Source: AP-15 sp963712825 (GTDB lineage: Bacteria; Pseudomonadota; Alphaproteobacteria; ATCC43930; CGMCC-115725). Taken from it: DNA of 64,000 bases. The notes beneath the pieces were generated by a model. It did no database searches, was not told the origin of the DNA, and worked only from the letters and a program-made list of their open reading frames with translations. Location of the stretch: assembly GCA_963712825.1 (NCBI GenBank), contig CAVQJP010000028.1, positions 62,001 to 126,000 of the forward strand, in the 5' to 3' direction. How positions within the stretch are numbered: the stretch's first letter is position 1; each line of letters opens with the position of its first letter. The position numbers and the translations under genes were made by a program. Of this stretch, positions 9,355 through 17,681 are shown in pieces.

Positions 9355-10650
9355 ATGGCGACGCGGGCTCCGTTTTTGAAGACGCGGTACGGCGGCTATC
9401 TTCATCGTGACGTTCCGCAGGAGGACGCCGACTTGACCCATGTCGGGCCGGGCACGCCGTGCGGCGAATACCTGCGGCGCTTTTGGCAGCCGGTGTGTTT
9501 TTCCGACGAATTGAAAGACCTGCCGCTGCGGCTCAAGATCATGTGCGAGGACCTCGTCGCGTTTCGCGACAAGAGCGGACAAGCAGGGCTCCTCGAATTG
9601 CATTGCCCGCACCGTGGCACGTCGCTCGAATTCGGACTGGTCGGCGATAAAGGCATCCGCTGCTGCTATCACGGCTGGCTGTTCGGCGCCGACGGGACGA
9701 TCCTCGAAACCCCCGGCGAGCCCGCCGACAGCACCTTGAAGGACCGGCTGTTCCACGGCGCCTACCCGGTCCACGAATATAACGGCATCGTTTTTGCTTA
9801 TATGGGCCCGCCCGAGGCGAAGCCGCCGTTCCCGGTCTACGACACCTACGACCGGCCGGGCTACCGGATGATCCCGGGCCGGAAATACTGTTTTCCGGCT
9901 AACTGGCTGCAGGTACACGAAAACACGATGGACCCGGTCCATACCGCGTTTTTGCACACGATCGTCAGCGGTGCTGTCTTCACCGAAGAGTTCGGCGTTT
10001 TGCCCGAGCTCGAATATGTCGAGACGCCGGTCGGGATGGTCTATGTCGGGACCCGCCGGATCGGCGACAACGTCTGGACGCGGATGGTCGAAATCGTGCT
10101 GCCCAATTTGCAGCAGGTGGCGCCGATCTGGGAGACCGGACGCGACGAGCGCGCCTTCAGCGGTCCGATGATGACCCGCTGGGCATTGCCGATCGACGAC
10201 ACCAGCACGATGCTGATCGAATTCCGCCACGTCTGCGAGACCGACGGCAGGACGACGCCGGAATGGTGGGCCGACCGCAACATCATGCTGCCCGGCCAGC
10301 TTGCCGCCGATACCTATGAGGAGAGCCAGCTCCACCCCGGCGACTACGAAGCCCAGGTCTCGCAGCGGCCGATCGCCGTTCACGGGCTGGAGCACCTGAG
10401 CGAGACCGATCGCGGGATCAGCATGTTCCGCAACCAGATCCGGCGCGGTATCCGCGCGGTCGCCGCCGGCCATGACCCGACGGGCCTCCACCGCAACGGC
10501 GCCGGGGCGATCCCGACCTATTGCAACAACACCGTAATCCGTATTCCGCCGGCCACGAGCCCGGCAATGGACAAAAAGCTGATGCTCGAAACCGGACGCC
10601 GGCTCGCCGAAAGCTATCTGAAGGAGCCGCCCTTGACGGCCGGGCGTTGA
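9355..10650 (+). CDS. Rieske [2Fe-2S] aromatic ring-hydroxylating oxygenase, alpha subunit
   Basis: A 431-residue oxygenase from ATG 9355, preceded by AGGAGGAG 5 bases away. The Rieske cluster ligands are C-P-H at LHCPHRGTSLEF and C-Y-H-G-W at IRCCYHGWLFG (about residues 84-107). The mononuclear iron site is N-x-M-D-P-V-H-x4-H in ENTMDPVHTAFLH (about residues 186-198). This resembles the phthalate 4,5-dioxygenase/phenoxybenzoate dioxygenase group of single-subunit oxygenases that need a separate reductase, which is absent here. The substrate is unknown; an aromatic acid would fit the nearby box genes. Confidence 0.88.
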   Translation: MATRAPFLKTRYGGYLHRDVPQEDADLTHVGPGTPCGEYLRRFWQPVCFSDELKDLPLRLKIMCEDLVAFRDKSGQAGLLELHCPHRGTSLEFGLVGDKGIRCCYHGWLFGADGTILETPGEPADSTLKDRLFHGAYPVHEYNGIVFAYMGPPEAKPPFPVYDTYDRPGYRMIPGRKYCFPANWLQVHENTMDPVHTAFLHTIVSGAVFTEEFGVLPELEYVETPVGMVYVGTRRIGDNVWTRMVEIVLPNLQQVAPIWETGRDERAFSGPMMTRWALPIDDTSTMLIEFRHVCETDGRTTPEWWADRNIMLPGQLAADTYEESQLHPGDYEAQVSQRPIAVHGLEHLSETDRGISMFRNQIRRGIRAVAAGHDPTGLHRNGAGAIPTYCNNTVIRIPPATSPAMDKKLMLETGRRLAESYLKEPPLTAGR

Positions 10651-10674
10651 CCGTCGGCTGGTCAGGCGGGAGGA

Positions 10675-11580
10675 TCAGGCGGCGGTGGCGGCGACCTTTT
10701 TGCCGACGGCGCGATCGTAGTCTTCCCACATCAGCCGGCAGACGGCGCCCGGGGTAAAACGGTAATGGCCGCGCTCGCCGATGATCTCGCCGACCGGCGT
10801 CACCTCGGCGGCCGAGCCGGTCAGGAACATCTCGTCGGCCTTGGCCAGCTCTTCGGGCATGATCGCGCGCTCGACGACCTTGATGCCGCGCTTTTTTGCC
10901 AGGCCGATCACGGTCTGGCGGGTGAGGCCGTTCAGAAAGCAATCCGGCGTCGGCGTGTGCAATTCGCCGTTGATGACGAGAAAGAGGTTGGCGCCGGTTC
11001 CCTCGGCGAGCCGGCCGCGCCAGTCGAGCATCAGCGCGTCGTCGCATCCCGCCGCCTCAGCGTCGTGCTTCGACATCGTGCAGATCATGTAGAGGCCGGC
11101 CGCCTTGGCCTGGGTCGGCGCGGTATGCGGCGCCGGGCGCGCCCACGGCGCCCATTTCACGCGGATGCCCTTGGCGCGCGCCTCGGGCGAGAAATAGGCC
11201 GGCCAGTCCCACGCCGCGATCGCCAGGTGGATTTTTGTCGCCTGCGCCGAGACCCCCATCTGCTCGGCCCCGCGCCAGGCGATCGGCCGCACATACCCTT
11301 CGAGGATGTTGTTTGAGGTGATGACCTGCTGCGTTGCCGCGGCGAGGTCGTCCATGCCGGCGGGCACCTCGAAGCCCAGAATCTTTGCCGAGTTGAGCAG
11401 GCGCTCGTTATGGTCGTCGAGCCGGAAGACGCTGCCGCCGTAGACCCGCTCGCCCTCAAAGACGCAGCTTGCATAATGCAGCCCGTGGCTCAGCACGTGC
11501 AGCTTGGCCTCGCGCCACGGCAGGAGACGGCCGTCATACCAGATGAAGCCGTCGCGGTCGTCAAACGGAACTATGGACAT
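10675..11580 (-). CDS. ilvE: Branched-chain amino acid aminotransferase
   Basis: A 301-residue fold-type IV PLP enzyme from ATG 11580, with GAGGA 8 bases upstream. The motifs are class-IV transaminase: HVLSHGLHYASCVFEGERVY near residues 31-50, the Lys region THTAPTQAKAAGLYM-like (PHTAPTQAKAAGLY, residue about 160), LMLDWRGRLAEGTGANLF and LPGLTRQTVI-like LNGLTRQTVIGLAK. It transfers the amino group between Leu/Ile/Val and 2-oxoglutarate. Monocistronic, facing the Rieske gene and divergent from the MarR gene. Confidence 0.92.
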   Translation of the reverse strand: MSIVPFDDRDGFIWYDGRLLPWREAKLHVLSHGLHYASCVFEGERVYGGSVFRLDDHNERLLNSAKILGFEVPAGMDDLAAATQQVITSNNILEGYVRPIAWRGAEQMGVSAQATKIHLAIAAWDWPAYFSPEARAKGIRVKWAPWARPAPHTAPTQAKAAGLYMICTMSKHDAEAAGCDDALMLDWRGRLAEGTGANLFLVINGELHTPTPDCFLNGLTRQTVIGLAKKRGIKVVERAIMPEELAKADEMFLTGSAAEVTPVGEIIGERGHYRFTPGAVCRLMWEDYDRAVGKKVAATAA

Positions 11581-11702
11581 CGACGTTTCCTCGCACCCGA
11601 AGATCGCGGCCGGCCCGGTCGGAGACAAAGCCGGCCCAAAGGCCTAGAACCTTATATCCAGAGGACGCCCAAATCGTAAGCAAGGTTGCGAGATAAGTCA
11701 AT

Positions 11703-11713
11703 ATGTCTGACAT
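11703..11713. promoter_or_regulatory. Candidate operator dyad at the marR start
   Basis: ATGTC-T-GACAT is a perfect inverted repeat covering the MarR gene's own start codon, flanked by CAAT and AAAATTG, which extend the symmetry imperfectly. It lies in the divergent ilvE/marR intergenic region, where an autoregulatory MarR site would be expected. Short length keeps confidence low. Confidence 0.35.
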
Positions 11714-12203
11714 AAAATTGCGAACCGCGCCGACAGCGGCGAGCGAGGACGCGGTCCGGGACGGGATCGAGCTGCTGTTCTTTGCCTATCGCGACTTCAC
11801 CGCCGAGCCCGACGCGATCCTGGCCCGCTACGGCTTTGGCCGGGCGCATCACCGCGTCATCCATTTTGTCGGCCGCCATCCGCACATGACGGTGAGCGAG
11901 CTGCTCGGGATTCTTCGTATCACCAAGCAAAGCCTGAGCCGGGTGCTGGGCGAGCTGGTGCAGCAGGGGTTTGTCGCCCAGCGGCCGGGCGCGCACGACC
12001 GGCGCCAGCGCCTGCTCGAGCTTACCGCCGCGGGACGCGCGCTCGAGCGCGCGGTCTCGGCCCCGCAGCGCGCCCGGGTCGCCGAGGCTTACCGCCAGAC
12101 GGGTGCGGCCGCGGTCGACGGTTTTCGCAGGGTGCTGCTCGCAATCATCGCCGACAGCGCCGACCGCCGCCGCTTTGACGAGATCTTGGGCGGCGAGCGG
12201 TAA
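11703..12203 (+). CDS. MarR-family transcriptional regulator
   Basis: A 166-residue winged-helix protein. The segment MTVSELLGILRITKQSLSRV (about residues 60-80) is the helix-turn-helix, GFVAQRPGAHDRRQRLLELT (about 90-110) the wing with the conserved D-x-R-x-R pattern, and the flanking helices form the dimer interface. It lies 29 bases before the response regulator on the same strand, so the three regulators probably form one unit. The ligand and targets are unknown; ilvE is the divergent neighbour. Confidence 0.85.
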   Translation: MSDIKLRTAPTAASEDAVRDGIELLFFAYRDFTAEPDAILARYGFGRAHHRVIHFVGRHPHMTVSELLGILRITKQSLSRVLGELVQQGFVAQRPGAHDRRQRLLELTAAGRALERAVSAPQRARVAEAYRQTGAAAVDGFRRVLLAIIADSADRRRFDEILGGER

Positions 12204-12232
12204 TCGCCGGGAGGGCGTATGATCGGCGCGGC

Positions 12233-12916
12233 ATGAGCGATCTCGAACCTCATCTCCTCGTCGTCGACGACGACGCGCGCCTGCGCGAATTGCTGCGCCG
12301 CTATCTGTCGGAAACCGGTTTCCGCATCACAACGGCGGCCGACGCGGCCGAGGCGCGCGCCAAGCTCGCAAGCTTCGCCTTCGACCTTGTCGTGCTCGAC
12401 GTGATGATGCCGGGGGAAAACGGGCTCGCGCTGACCCGCGACCTGCGCCGCGAAGGCCGGCTGCCGGTGCTGCTGCTGACCGCGATGGCCGAGCCCGAGG
12501 ACCGCGTCAACGGGCTCGAGCAGGGCGCCGACGACTATCTTTCGAAGCCGTTCGAGCCGCGCGAGCTGGTGCTTCGCATCCGCAACCTGCTGCTGCGCCG
12601 GCCGAGCGCCGACGCGCCGCAGCGGGAAATCCGTTTCGGCGGCTGCCGGTTCGATCTCGCCCGCAGCGAGCTGTTCCGCGGCGGCGAGCCGATCCACCTG
12701 ACCGCGGCCGAGGCCGGGCTGCTGGCGAGCCTGGCGCAGCGGCCGGGCGAGCCGGTGTCGCGCGAGGAGCTGTCGCTCTCCGCCGCGTTCAGCGGCAATG
12801 TGCGCAACGTCGATGTCCAGATGACCCGGTTGCGCCGCAAGATCGAGCGCGACCCGCGCTTTCCCCGCTATCTGCAGACCGTGCGCGGCACCGGCTATGT
12901 CCTCAAGCCGGATTGA
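12233..12916 (+). CDS. OmpR-family response regulator
   Basis: 227 residues. The receiver domain (about 1-120) has the acidic pocket VVDDDAR, phospho-acceptor Asp in VVLDVMMPGENGLAL, Thr in LLLTAM and Lys in YLSKPFEPREL. The C-terminal winged helix (about 130-227) ends with RLRRKIERDP and LQTVRGTGYVLKPD, as in OmpR/PhoB proteins. Its stop lies inside the start of the kinase gene (20-base overlap), so the two form a coupled two-component pair. The stimulus is unknown. Confidence 0.93.
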   Translation: MSDLEPHLLVVDDDARLRELLRRYLSETGFRITTAADAAEARAKLASFAFDLVVLDVMMPGENGLALTRDLRREGRLPVLLLTAMAEPEDRVNGLEQGADDYLSKPFEPRELVLRIRNLLLRRPSADAPQREIRFGGCRFDLARSELFRGGEPIHLTAAEAGLLASLAQRPGEPVSREELSLSAAFSGNVRNVDVQMTRLRRKIERDPRFPRYLQTVRGTGYVLKPD

Positions 12917-14330
12917 CGAGCCGCTCGTCGCGGGCGGTCGCGAACCGCCGGCCGCGGCCGGTCCCGAACCGCCGGAGGAGGCCGACGCCGAGGTTTGGCG
13001 GGCGCGCGACATCCGCCCGCGCGGCTGGATCAAGCGGGTGCTGCCGCGCACGATGTTCGGCCGCTCGCTGCTGATCGTCGTGATGCCGCTGATCCTGCTG
13101 CAGGCGATCGCCACCTGGGTTTTTTATGACCGGCACTGGGCGGCAATTTCGTGGCGACTGTCGACCGGCGTCGCCGGCGACATCGCGTTGATGGTCGAAA
13201 CTCTCGATCATGGCGGGTCGGACGCCGCCGCGGCCCGGCTGCTGGCGAATGGCGGCGCGCTGACCGATCTCCATTTCACCTTCGCCCGCGGCAGGCATCT
13301 GCCGGCGCCGGTGCCGCCGAGCGGGACAATGCTCGAAAATCAGCTGACACAGGCAATGCAAAGCAAGGTGTCGAGGCCGTGGCGCATCGAAGGGCTCGAC
13401 GACGCCGACGGTCCGCGCATCAAGGTGCAGCTGGCGCACGGTGTGCTGACGGCGCAGGTGCCGTGGAACCGGCTGTACAGCTACACAACCTACATTTTTA
13501 TCATGTGGATGGTAGGGTCATCGCTGGTGCTGCTCGCGGTGGCGATTTTGTTTCTGCGCAACCAGGTCAAGGCGTTGCGGCGGCTGGCGGCGGCGGCCGA
13601 CAATTTCGGCAAGGGCCGATACGTGCCGTTTTTCAAGATCGAGGGTGCTGTCGAGATCCGGCAGGCGGCCGTCGCCTTTCTGACGATGCGCGACCGGATT
13701 CAGCGCCAGATCCGGCAGCGCACGCAGATGCTGGCCGGCGTGTCGCACGATCTGCGCACGCCCTTGACGCGGATGAAGCTGGCCCTGGAAATCCTCGGCG
13801 ACGACCCGGCGGTGGCGGAGCTCAAATCCGACGTCGCCGAGATGGAGCACATGGTGCACGGCTATCTCGATTTTGCCCGCGGCGAGGGGACCGAGGCGGC
13901 AGTCGAAACCGATCTGGCGATGCTGCTTGACGACATCGCCGCGGCGATGCGGCGCGAGGGGACGGAATTGTCGCTCGACGCGCCGCTGGAGTACCTGATG
14001 GCGGTCCGGCCGAACGCGTTGAAGCGTTGTCTGGCCAATTTGATCGGCAATGCCCGCCGCCACGGCAGCCGGGTGTGGCTGACGGCAGCGCCGGGCGAGG
14101 ACGGCATCGACATTCTCGTCGATGATGACGGGCCGGGGATAGCGCCGATCGACCGCGACCGCGTCTTTCGCGCCTTTGTGCGTCTTGACCCGTCGCGCAA
14201 TCCGTTGACGGGGGGGGTGGGGCTGGGCCTGACGATTGCGCGCGACGTGGCCCGCGGCCACGGCGGCGATGTCCGGTTGGAAACCTCTCCTCAGGGCGGG
14301 CTTCGCGCCCGCCTCCATCTGCCGCGGTAG
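12897..14330 (+). CDS. EnvZ-like sensor histidine kinase
   Basis: 477 residues if ATG 12897 is used; the start overlaps the regulator gene and the first ~45 residues are charged and Pro-rich. A transmembrane helix follows (SLLIVVMPLILLQAIATWVF, about 59-78), then a ~100-residue periplasmic sensor, a second helix (MWMVGSSLVLLAVAILFL) and a HAMP linker. The HisKA box GVSHDLRTPLTRMKLALEIL carries the phospho-His. The HATPase domain has NLIGNARRHG (N box), DDGPGIAP (G1) and GVGLGLTIARDVARGHGG (G2). Confidence 0.92.
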   Translation: MSSSRIDEPLVAGGREPPAAAGPEPPEEADAEVWRARDIRPRGWIKRVLPRTMFGRSLLIVVMPLILLQAIATWVFYDRHWAAISWRLSTGVAGDIALMVETLDHGGSDAAAARLLANGGALTDLHFTFARGRHLPAPVPPSGTMLENQLTQAMQSKVSRPWRIEGLDDADGPRIKVQLAHGVLTAQVPWNRLYSYTTYIFIMWMVGSSLVLLAVAILFLRNQVKALRRLAAAADNFGKGRYVPFFKIEGAVEIRQAAVAFLTMRDRIQRQIRQRTQMLAGVSHDLRTPLTRMKLALEILGDDPAVAELKSDVAEMEHMVHGYLDFARGEGTEAAVETDLAMLLDDIAAAMRREGTELSLDAPLEYLMAVRPNALKRCLANLIGNARRHGSRVWLTAAPGEDGIDILVDDDGPGIAPIDRDRVFRAFVRLDPSRNPLTGGVGLGLTIARDVARGHGGDVRLETSPQGGLRARLHLPR

Positions 14331-14345
14331 GCGGCCGGCCGTGCA

Positions 14346-14376
14346 AAGGCCGCCCCGGTTGTACCGGCACGGCCTT
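14346..14376. terminator. Strong hairpin between converging kinase and phasin genes
   Basis: Nested inverted repeats: outer arms AAGGCCG/CGGCCTT around inner arms CCGGT/ACCGG with loop TGT. The position between two converging genes suits a bidirectional terminator. No U-tract follows on either strand, so intrinsic termination is not assured. Confidence 0.35.
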
Positions 14377-14397
14377 CGAAAAAAGCTCGCCGGGGGT

Positions 14398-14832
14398 TCA
14401 GCGCGGCGCGTGCTGCTTTGCCATCTCGCGCAACTCGTCGAGGCTTTCGCTCGCCCGCTTGCGCAGGACGTCGGCTGCCTCGGTGCCGGCCTTGGCTGCC
14501 AATTCGGTGATCTCGCGGCCGTGGCTGACGCTTTTTTCGAGCATCTGCTTCGCGTATTCGGTGTTCTTGGCAATGCGGTCTTCGGTCGAGGTCGGCTGGG
14601 CCATCTCGCGGAACAGCACCGAAACGTCTTCGAGGGCCTGGCGGGCGATTTCGATCTGGCGCCGGGCGACCGCCTGCACGCCTTCGACCGCGAGCTGATT
14701 GGCCTGGCTCAATGCCTCGATGTTGCGCCGCTGGCAGGCCATCAACGCCTCGACATCAAACGGGCGAAAACGAAAGTCGGTCATCATCTTGGTCACGTCG
14801 AAATCAAAAAAACTGGGGCGGACTTCTGCCAT
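14398..14832 (-). CDS. Phasin family protein
   Basis: A 144-residue protein from ATG 14832 (MAEVRPSFFDFDVTKMMTDF). The phasin_2-type core is RPFDVEALMACQRRNIEAL followed by a long amphipathic helix (QANQLAVEGVQAVARRQIEI). It ends in an Ala/Glu-rich coiled region with AKAGTEAADVLRKRASESLD. Phasins coat polyhydroxybutyrate granules and control their number and size, which fits the PHB genes at 35-39 kb. Two TGCA-centred dyads lie in front (14862-14937), possible PhaR sites. Confidence 0.88.
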   Translation of the reverse strand: MAEVRPSFFDFDVTKMMTDFRFRPFDVEALMACQRRNIEALSQANQLAVEGVQAVARRQIEIARQALEDVSVLFREMAQPTSTEDRIAKNTEYAKQMLEKSVSHGREITELAAKAGTEAADVLRKRASESLDELREMAKQHAPR

Positions 14833-14861
14833 GGTTGGGTTCCGTTCAGGAGGATCAACTA

Positions 14862-14937
14862 TTGTGCGCTGCACAACGCCCAAAATATCGGCGGTTGCCC
14901 CGCGGGCGTCAAGAAAAGTTTTTTGCGGTGCAGCAAA
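14862..14937 (-). promoter_or_regulatory. Two TGC-centred dyads upstream of the phasin gene (candidate PhaR operators)
   Basis: TTGTGC-GCT-GCACAA (14862-14876) is a perfect inverted repeat. TTTGC-GGTGCA-GCAAA (14922-14937, read on the + strand) is a second dyad 46 bases further upstream. PhaR proteins are known to bind TGC/GCA-rich dyads in front of phasin genes, and phaR is in this window at 35219-35830. Assigning these dyads to PhaR is inference. Confidence 0.5.
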
Positions 14938-14972
14938 TTTAGGCGGCCCAGCAACTTAGGCGGACAGCAGGT

Positions 14973-15626
14973 TTACGCGGGCTGACCGTCGCCGCTGGGT
15001 TGGGACGAGCGCGCCGGCGACAACCACCGCTCGACCCGGCGCAGCCTCGAATCGAGCGCCGCCATGGTCTGCCCGAGATCCGGCGAGTCGTCGCGATGCC
15101 ACACGCGCGCGGTCGCCAAGTACCCCGCAGCAGTTAACTTTACCGCGATTGCGCCGCGGACGCCGCCGGTCTCGATCTCGGCCGCCTCATGCATCCAGCG
15201 CACCGAGCGCAGCAGCGCCGCACCGGCGGCGAGCATCGCGGGCGGATCGACGGGCAGCTCGCGGCGCAGAACTTCGAGCGCCGGCTTGTAGGGGCGCAGC
15301 GCGTCGAATCGCCGCATCATCAGGTCGAACACACGGTCGCGCGGATGCTCGCCCTCCTCGGCCGGCGGGGCGTCGGCCAGGACGGCCTCGTCGATGCGGC
15401 GAAAGAACCCGCACAGGATCGCCTGCTTCGACCGGAAGCTGCGATAGACGCGCAGGATCGGCAGCCCGGCCGCGGCCGCAATCGCGGCGAGCGACAACCG
15501 CCGCCATCCGGTGCGCGCAATCTCGGCAAAGGCAGCCTCGATGATCCGGTCCGCGTCGTTTTCGGGAGCTTCGGTCCGGCCGCGGCTCCGCTCCGCCCCG
15601 GTGCTGCGGCGGGGTGTCCTGGCCAT
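14973..15626 (-). CDS. TetR-family transcriptional regulator
   Basis: A 217-residue protein. The N-terminal helix-turn-helix DRIIEAAFAEIARTGWRRLS followed by LAAIAAAAGLPILRVYRSFRSKQAIL (about residues 26-72) is typical of TetR; the C-terminal ligand domain is rich in Ala/Arg. The first ~24 residues are a basic, Arg/Thr-rich arm. It begins 3 bases after proC ends, so it is probably co-transcribed with it. In this gene order the regulator follows ybjN and proC. Confidence 0.85.
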   Translation of the reverse strand: MARTPRRSTGAERSRGRTEAPENDADRIIEAAFAEIARTGWRRLSLAAIAAAAGLPILRVYRSFRSKQAILCGFFRRIDEAVLADAPPAEEGEHPRDRVFDLMMRRFDALRPYKPALEVLRRELPVDPPAMLAAGAALLRSVRWMHEAAEIETGGVRGAIAVKLTAAGYLATARVWHRDDSPDLGQTMAALDSRLRRVERWLSPARSSQPSGDGQPA

Positions 15627-15629
15627 GGC

Positions 15630-16505
15630 TCAGCTCGCCAGCGCGCGCGAACGCGCCGCCGCGGCGGCAACCGCCCGCCCGATCAGCGGCACGAGCCCGT
15701 CCTCCGCCGTCAGCACGGCGAGCGCCGCCGCGGTCGTGCCGCCCGGGCTCGTCACGTTGCGCCGCAGCTGCGCCGGGTCTTCGTCCGACCGGCGGGCGAG
15801 CTCGCCCGCGCCGGCAACGGTAGCGCGGGCGAGACGCAGCGCCAGTGCTGGAGGCAGGCCCGCGGCTTCGGCCGCTTCGCCGAGCGCTTCGATCAGCAGA
15901 AAGACATAAGCGGGGCCGCTGCCCGAGACCGCAGTCACCGCGTCGAGCAAGGCCTCGTCCTCGACCCAGGCGCTGTCGCCGGCGGCGGCGAGGAGCCGGT
16001 CGCACAGGCGGCGCTGGTCCGCGGTCACCCGCTGATTGGCGCAGGCGACGGTGATGCCGCGCCCGATCGCCGCCGGTGTGTTGGGCATCGTGCGGACGAC
16101 GGCGGCGGGGCCGAGATGGCGGGTCATGCCGGCAATCGTCTTGCCGGCGGCAATCGACACAAACAGCGTGGGCGACGCCGCCCAGCGGCGATAGTCGGGT
16201 AGAATCATGTCGACGATCTGCGGCTTGACCGCAAAGACCACGGCGTCCGGCGCCGGCGCGCCCGGCAGCTCGGCCGGCGAAGAATGCCACGACAGGCCGG
16301 CCGCGCCGGCAAATCCGGGCGGCTCACCCGCGGGCTCGACGACCGCAATCCGCGACGCCGCGCCCGCCGCGACCCAGCCGCGCAGCAGCGCGCTTCCCAT
16401 CTTGCCGCAGCCGACGAGGACAAGCGCGCCCGAGGCCGCCTTGTCCGCTTCGGCCTTCGTCGCTTCGGCCTTGTCCGCTTCGGCCTTGTCCGCTTTGGCG
16501 GCCAT
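15630..16505 (-). CDS. proC: Pyrroline-5-carboxylate reductase
   Basis: A 291-residue enzyme for the last step of proline synthesis (P5C to proline with NADPH). After an unusual repeated N-terminus (residues 3-22), the Rossmann motif LVLVGCGKMGSALLRGW begins at about residue 27. Family signatures follow: VVRTMPNTPAAIGRGIT (about 145-160) and the C-terminal signature region DAVTAVSGSGPAYVFLLIEAL through TSPGGTTAAALAVL. Only the N-terminal repeats are odd; a start inside them would give the standard length. Confidence 0.93.
   Translation of the reverse strand: MAAKADKAEADKAEATKAEADKAASGALVLVGCGKMGSALLRGWVAAGAASRIAVVEPAGEPPGFAGAAGLSWHSSPAELPGAPAPDAVVFAVKPQIVDMILPDYRRWAASPTLFVSIAAGKTIAGMTRHLGPAAVVRTMPNTPAAIGRGITVACANQRVTADQRRLCDRLLAAAGDSAWVEDEALLDAVTAVSGSGPAYVFLLIEALGEAAEAAGLPPALALRLARATVAGAGELARRSDEDPAQLRRNVTSPGGTTAAALAVLTAEDGLVPLIGRAVAAAAARSRALAS
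16440..16499 (-). repeat. Four 15-bp tandem repeats encoding pentapeptides in ProC
   Basis: Four units of CTTGTCCGCTTCGGC (units 2 and 4 with one to three changes) read on the minus strand as AKADK-AEADK-AEATK-AEADK right after the ProC start. The unit is a multiple of three, so copy-number change keeps the frame. The encoded segment is charged and helix-prone, outside the catalytic fold. Confidence 0.9.
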
Positions 16506-16521
16506 GCGGCGCCGATCCTCC

Positions 16522-17028
16522 TCAGGCTTCTCCGACCGGGTCGATCATCGCCGCCGCCATCGCCTCGCCCGGACGCTTGCCGCCCCACAGCACGAGCTGA
16601 AACGCCGGATAAAAGCGCTCGCATTCCGACAGCGCGATGTCGACCAGGTCCTCGATCTGCTCGGCGCTGCCGGCGCCGACGCCGCGCAGCAGCAAGGCGT
16701 GGCGGAAGGACGGCGAGTTGTCCTCGGTCGACAGGTCGAAATGCCCGAGCCACAGCTTCTCGTTGGCCAGCGCCAGGAGCTCGTATACCGCAGCGCGGCG
16801 GCCCTTTGGCACCTTCATGTCAAAGCCGCAGGAGAAATGCATCGCGCAAATCTCCTCCTGCCACACAAAGTACAAACGGTAGTCGCACCAGCGGCCGGAA
16901 ATTTCGACCACCAGCTCCTCCTCGCTGGCGCGGTCGTGCGCCCACTCGTTGGCGCTGACGATCTCTTCGACGAGGTCGATCGGATTGCCGAAAAACGGTG
17001 TCGGTTCGGAGGTTGCAACGGAAGTCAT
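16522..17028 (-). CDS. YbjN domain-containing protein
   Basis: A 168-residue protein of the YbjN family (type III secretion chaperone-like fold). It contains NPIDLVEEIVSANEWAHDR at residues 15-33, FVWQEEICAMHFSCGFDMKV in the middle and LLLRGVGAGSAEQIEDLVDI in the last third. YbjN proteins influence motility and stress phenotypes in enterics but their molecular role is unclear. In alphaproteobacteria the gene typically sits next to proC and ubiK as here; it ends 17 bases before proC. Confidence 0.85.
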   Translation of the reverse strand: MTSVATSEPTPFFGNPIDLVEEIVSANEWAHDRASEEELVVEISGRWCDYRLYFVWQEEICAMHFSCGFDMKVPKGRRAAVYELLALANEKLWLGHFDLSTEDNSPSFRHALLLRGVGAGSAEQIEDLVDIALSECERFYPAFQLVLWGGKRPGEAMAAAMIDPVGEA

Positions 17029-17075
17029 CAGGCGCTCCTTTGCGCAGCGCGACGAAAATCGGCTCGACGTGGAAA

Positions 17076-17372
17076 TTACGACAGGTCGGACGGCGGCGGG
17101 GTCGGCGGGGTCTCGTGCGCCCGGCTCGCGGCAACCACAGCTTCAAGCTCGGCGAGCCGCCTTGCCATATCCTCCTGCTCGGCGCGGGCTTTGGCGGCCA
17201 TCGCCTTGACCGCTTCGAATTCCTCGCGCGACACCAGATCCATCCCGGCGAGCACGCGTTCAAGCTGCTCGCGCGCCCGCGCCTCGATCTCGCTGCGCAC
17301 TCCGGACAGCGTCCCGACCGCACCCGCGGCGACGCGCGCAAGATCGTCAAAAAATCGGCTCTGGCTCTGCAT
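17076..17372 (-). CDS. ubiK: UbiK-family ubiquinone biosynthesis accessory factor
   Basis: A 98-residue protein from ATG 17372, chosen because GGAGG lies 9 bases upstream; a GTG three codons earlier is the alternative. The family pattern is MQSQSRFFDDLARVAAGAVG at the N-terminus, then GMDLVSREEFEAVKAMAAKA and a C-terminal coiled coil (EQEDMARRLAELEAVV). UbiK (YqiC/BMFP) assists the late ubiquinone hydroxylation complex and binds membranes. First gene of the ubiK-ybjN-proC-tetR run. Confidence 0.85.
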   Translation of the reverse strand: MQSQSRFFDDLARVAAGAVGTLSGVRSEIEARAREQLERVLAGMDLVSREEFEAVKAMAAKARAEQEDMARRLAELEAVVAASRAHETPPTPPPSDLS

Positions 17373-17681
17373 CGCTCTCACCCTCCGCGGCGGGCGCCCC
17401 CTGCCCTCCGCAAATATGGGCGTGCGCTAGCACAGAGCGCATGTCGAAGGGAAGAATTTCCCTTCGGCAACGCGGGCGGACGCAGAGGGCGAGCGCGGCG
17501 GCGGTCGCTCCCGCGTCGGCGGCGGCACTGCGGCCCCGGCGGACCGTGCCGGCCGCCCTCGACCGGCCGTCCGGCGCGCACCGCGGTGCTGCGGAGCGAG
17601 CGTCACCGCGCGCGCGACCGCCGCGGCGCCGCCGCTGGGGGGGACAGCCGGGCGGCGGCCTTCCGCCGGCTGCCGGCACTG
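17373..17681. other. GC-rich intergenic stretch with one stem-loop
   Basis: About 300 bases without a convincing gene. The notable element is a perfect 9-bp stem with a 4-base loop at 17445-17466 (CGAAGGGAA-GAAT-TTCCCTTCG), roughly 75 bases upstream of ubiK, which could be a 5' UTR structure or the end of an upstream unit. The rest (about 17500-17680) is extremely GC-rich and low in complexity; open frames on both strands there look spurious. Confidence 0.6.
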
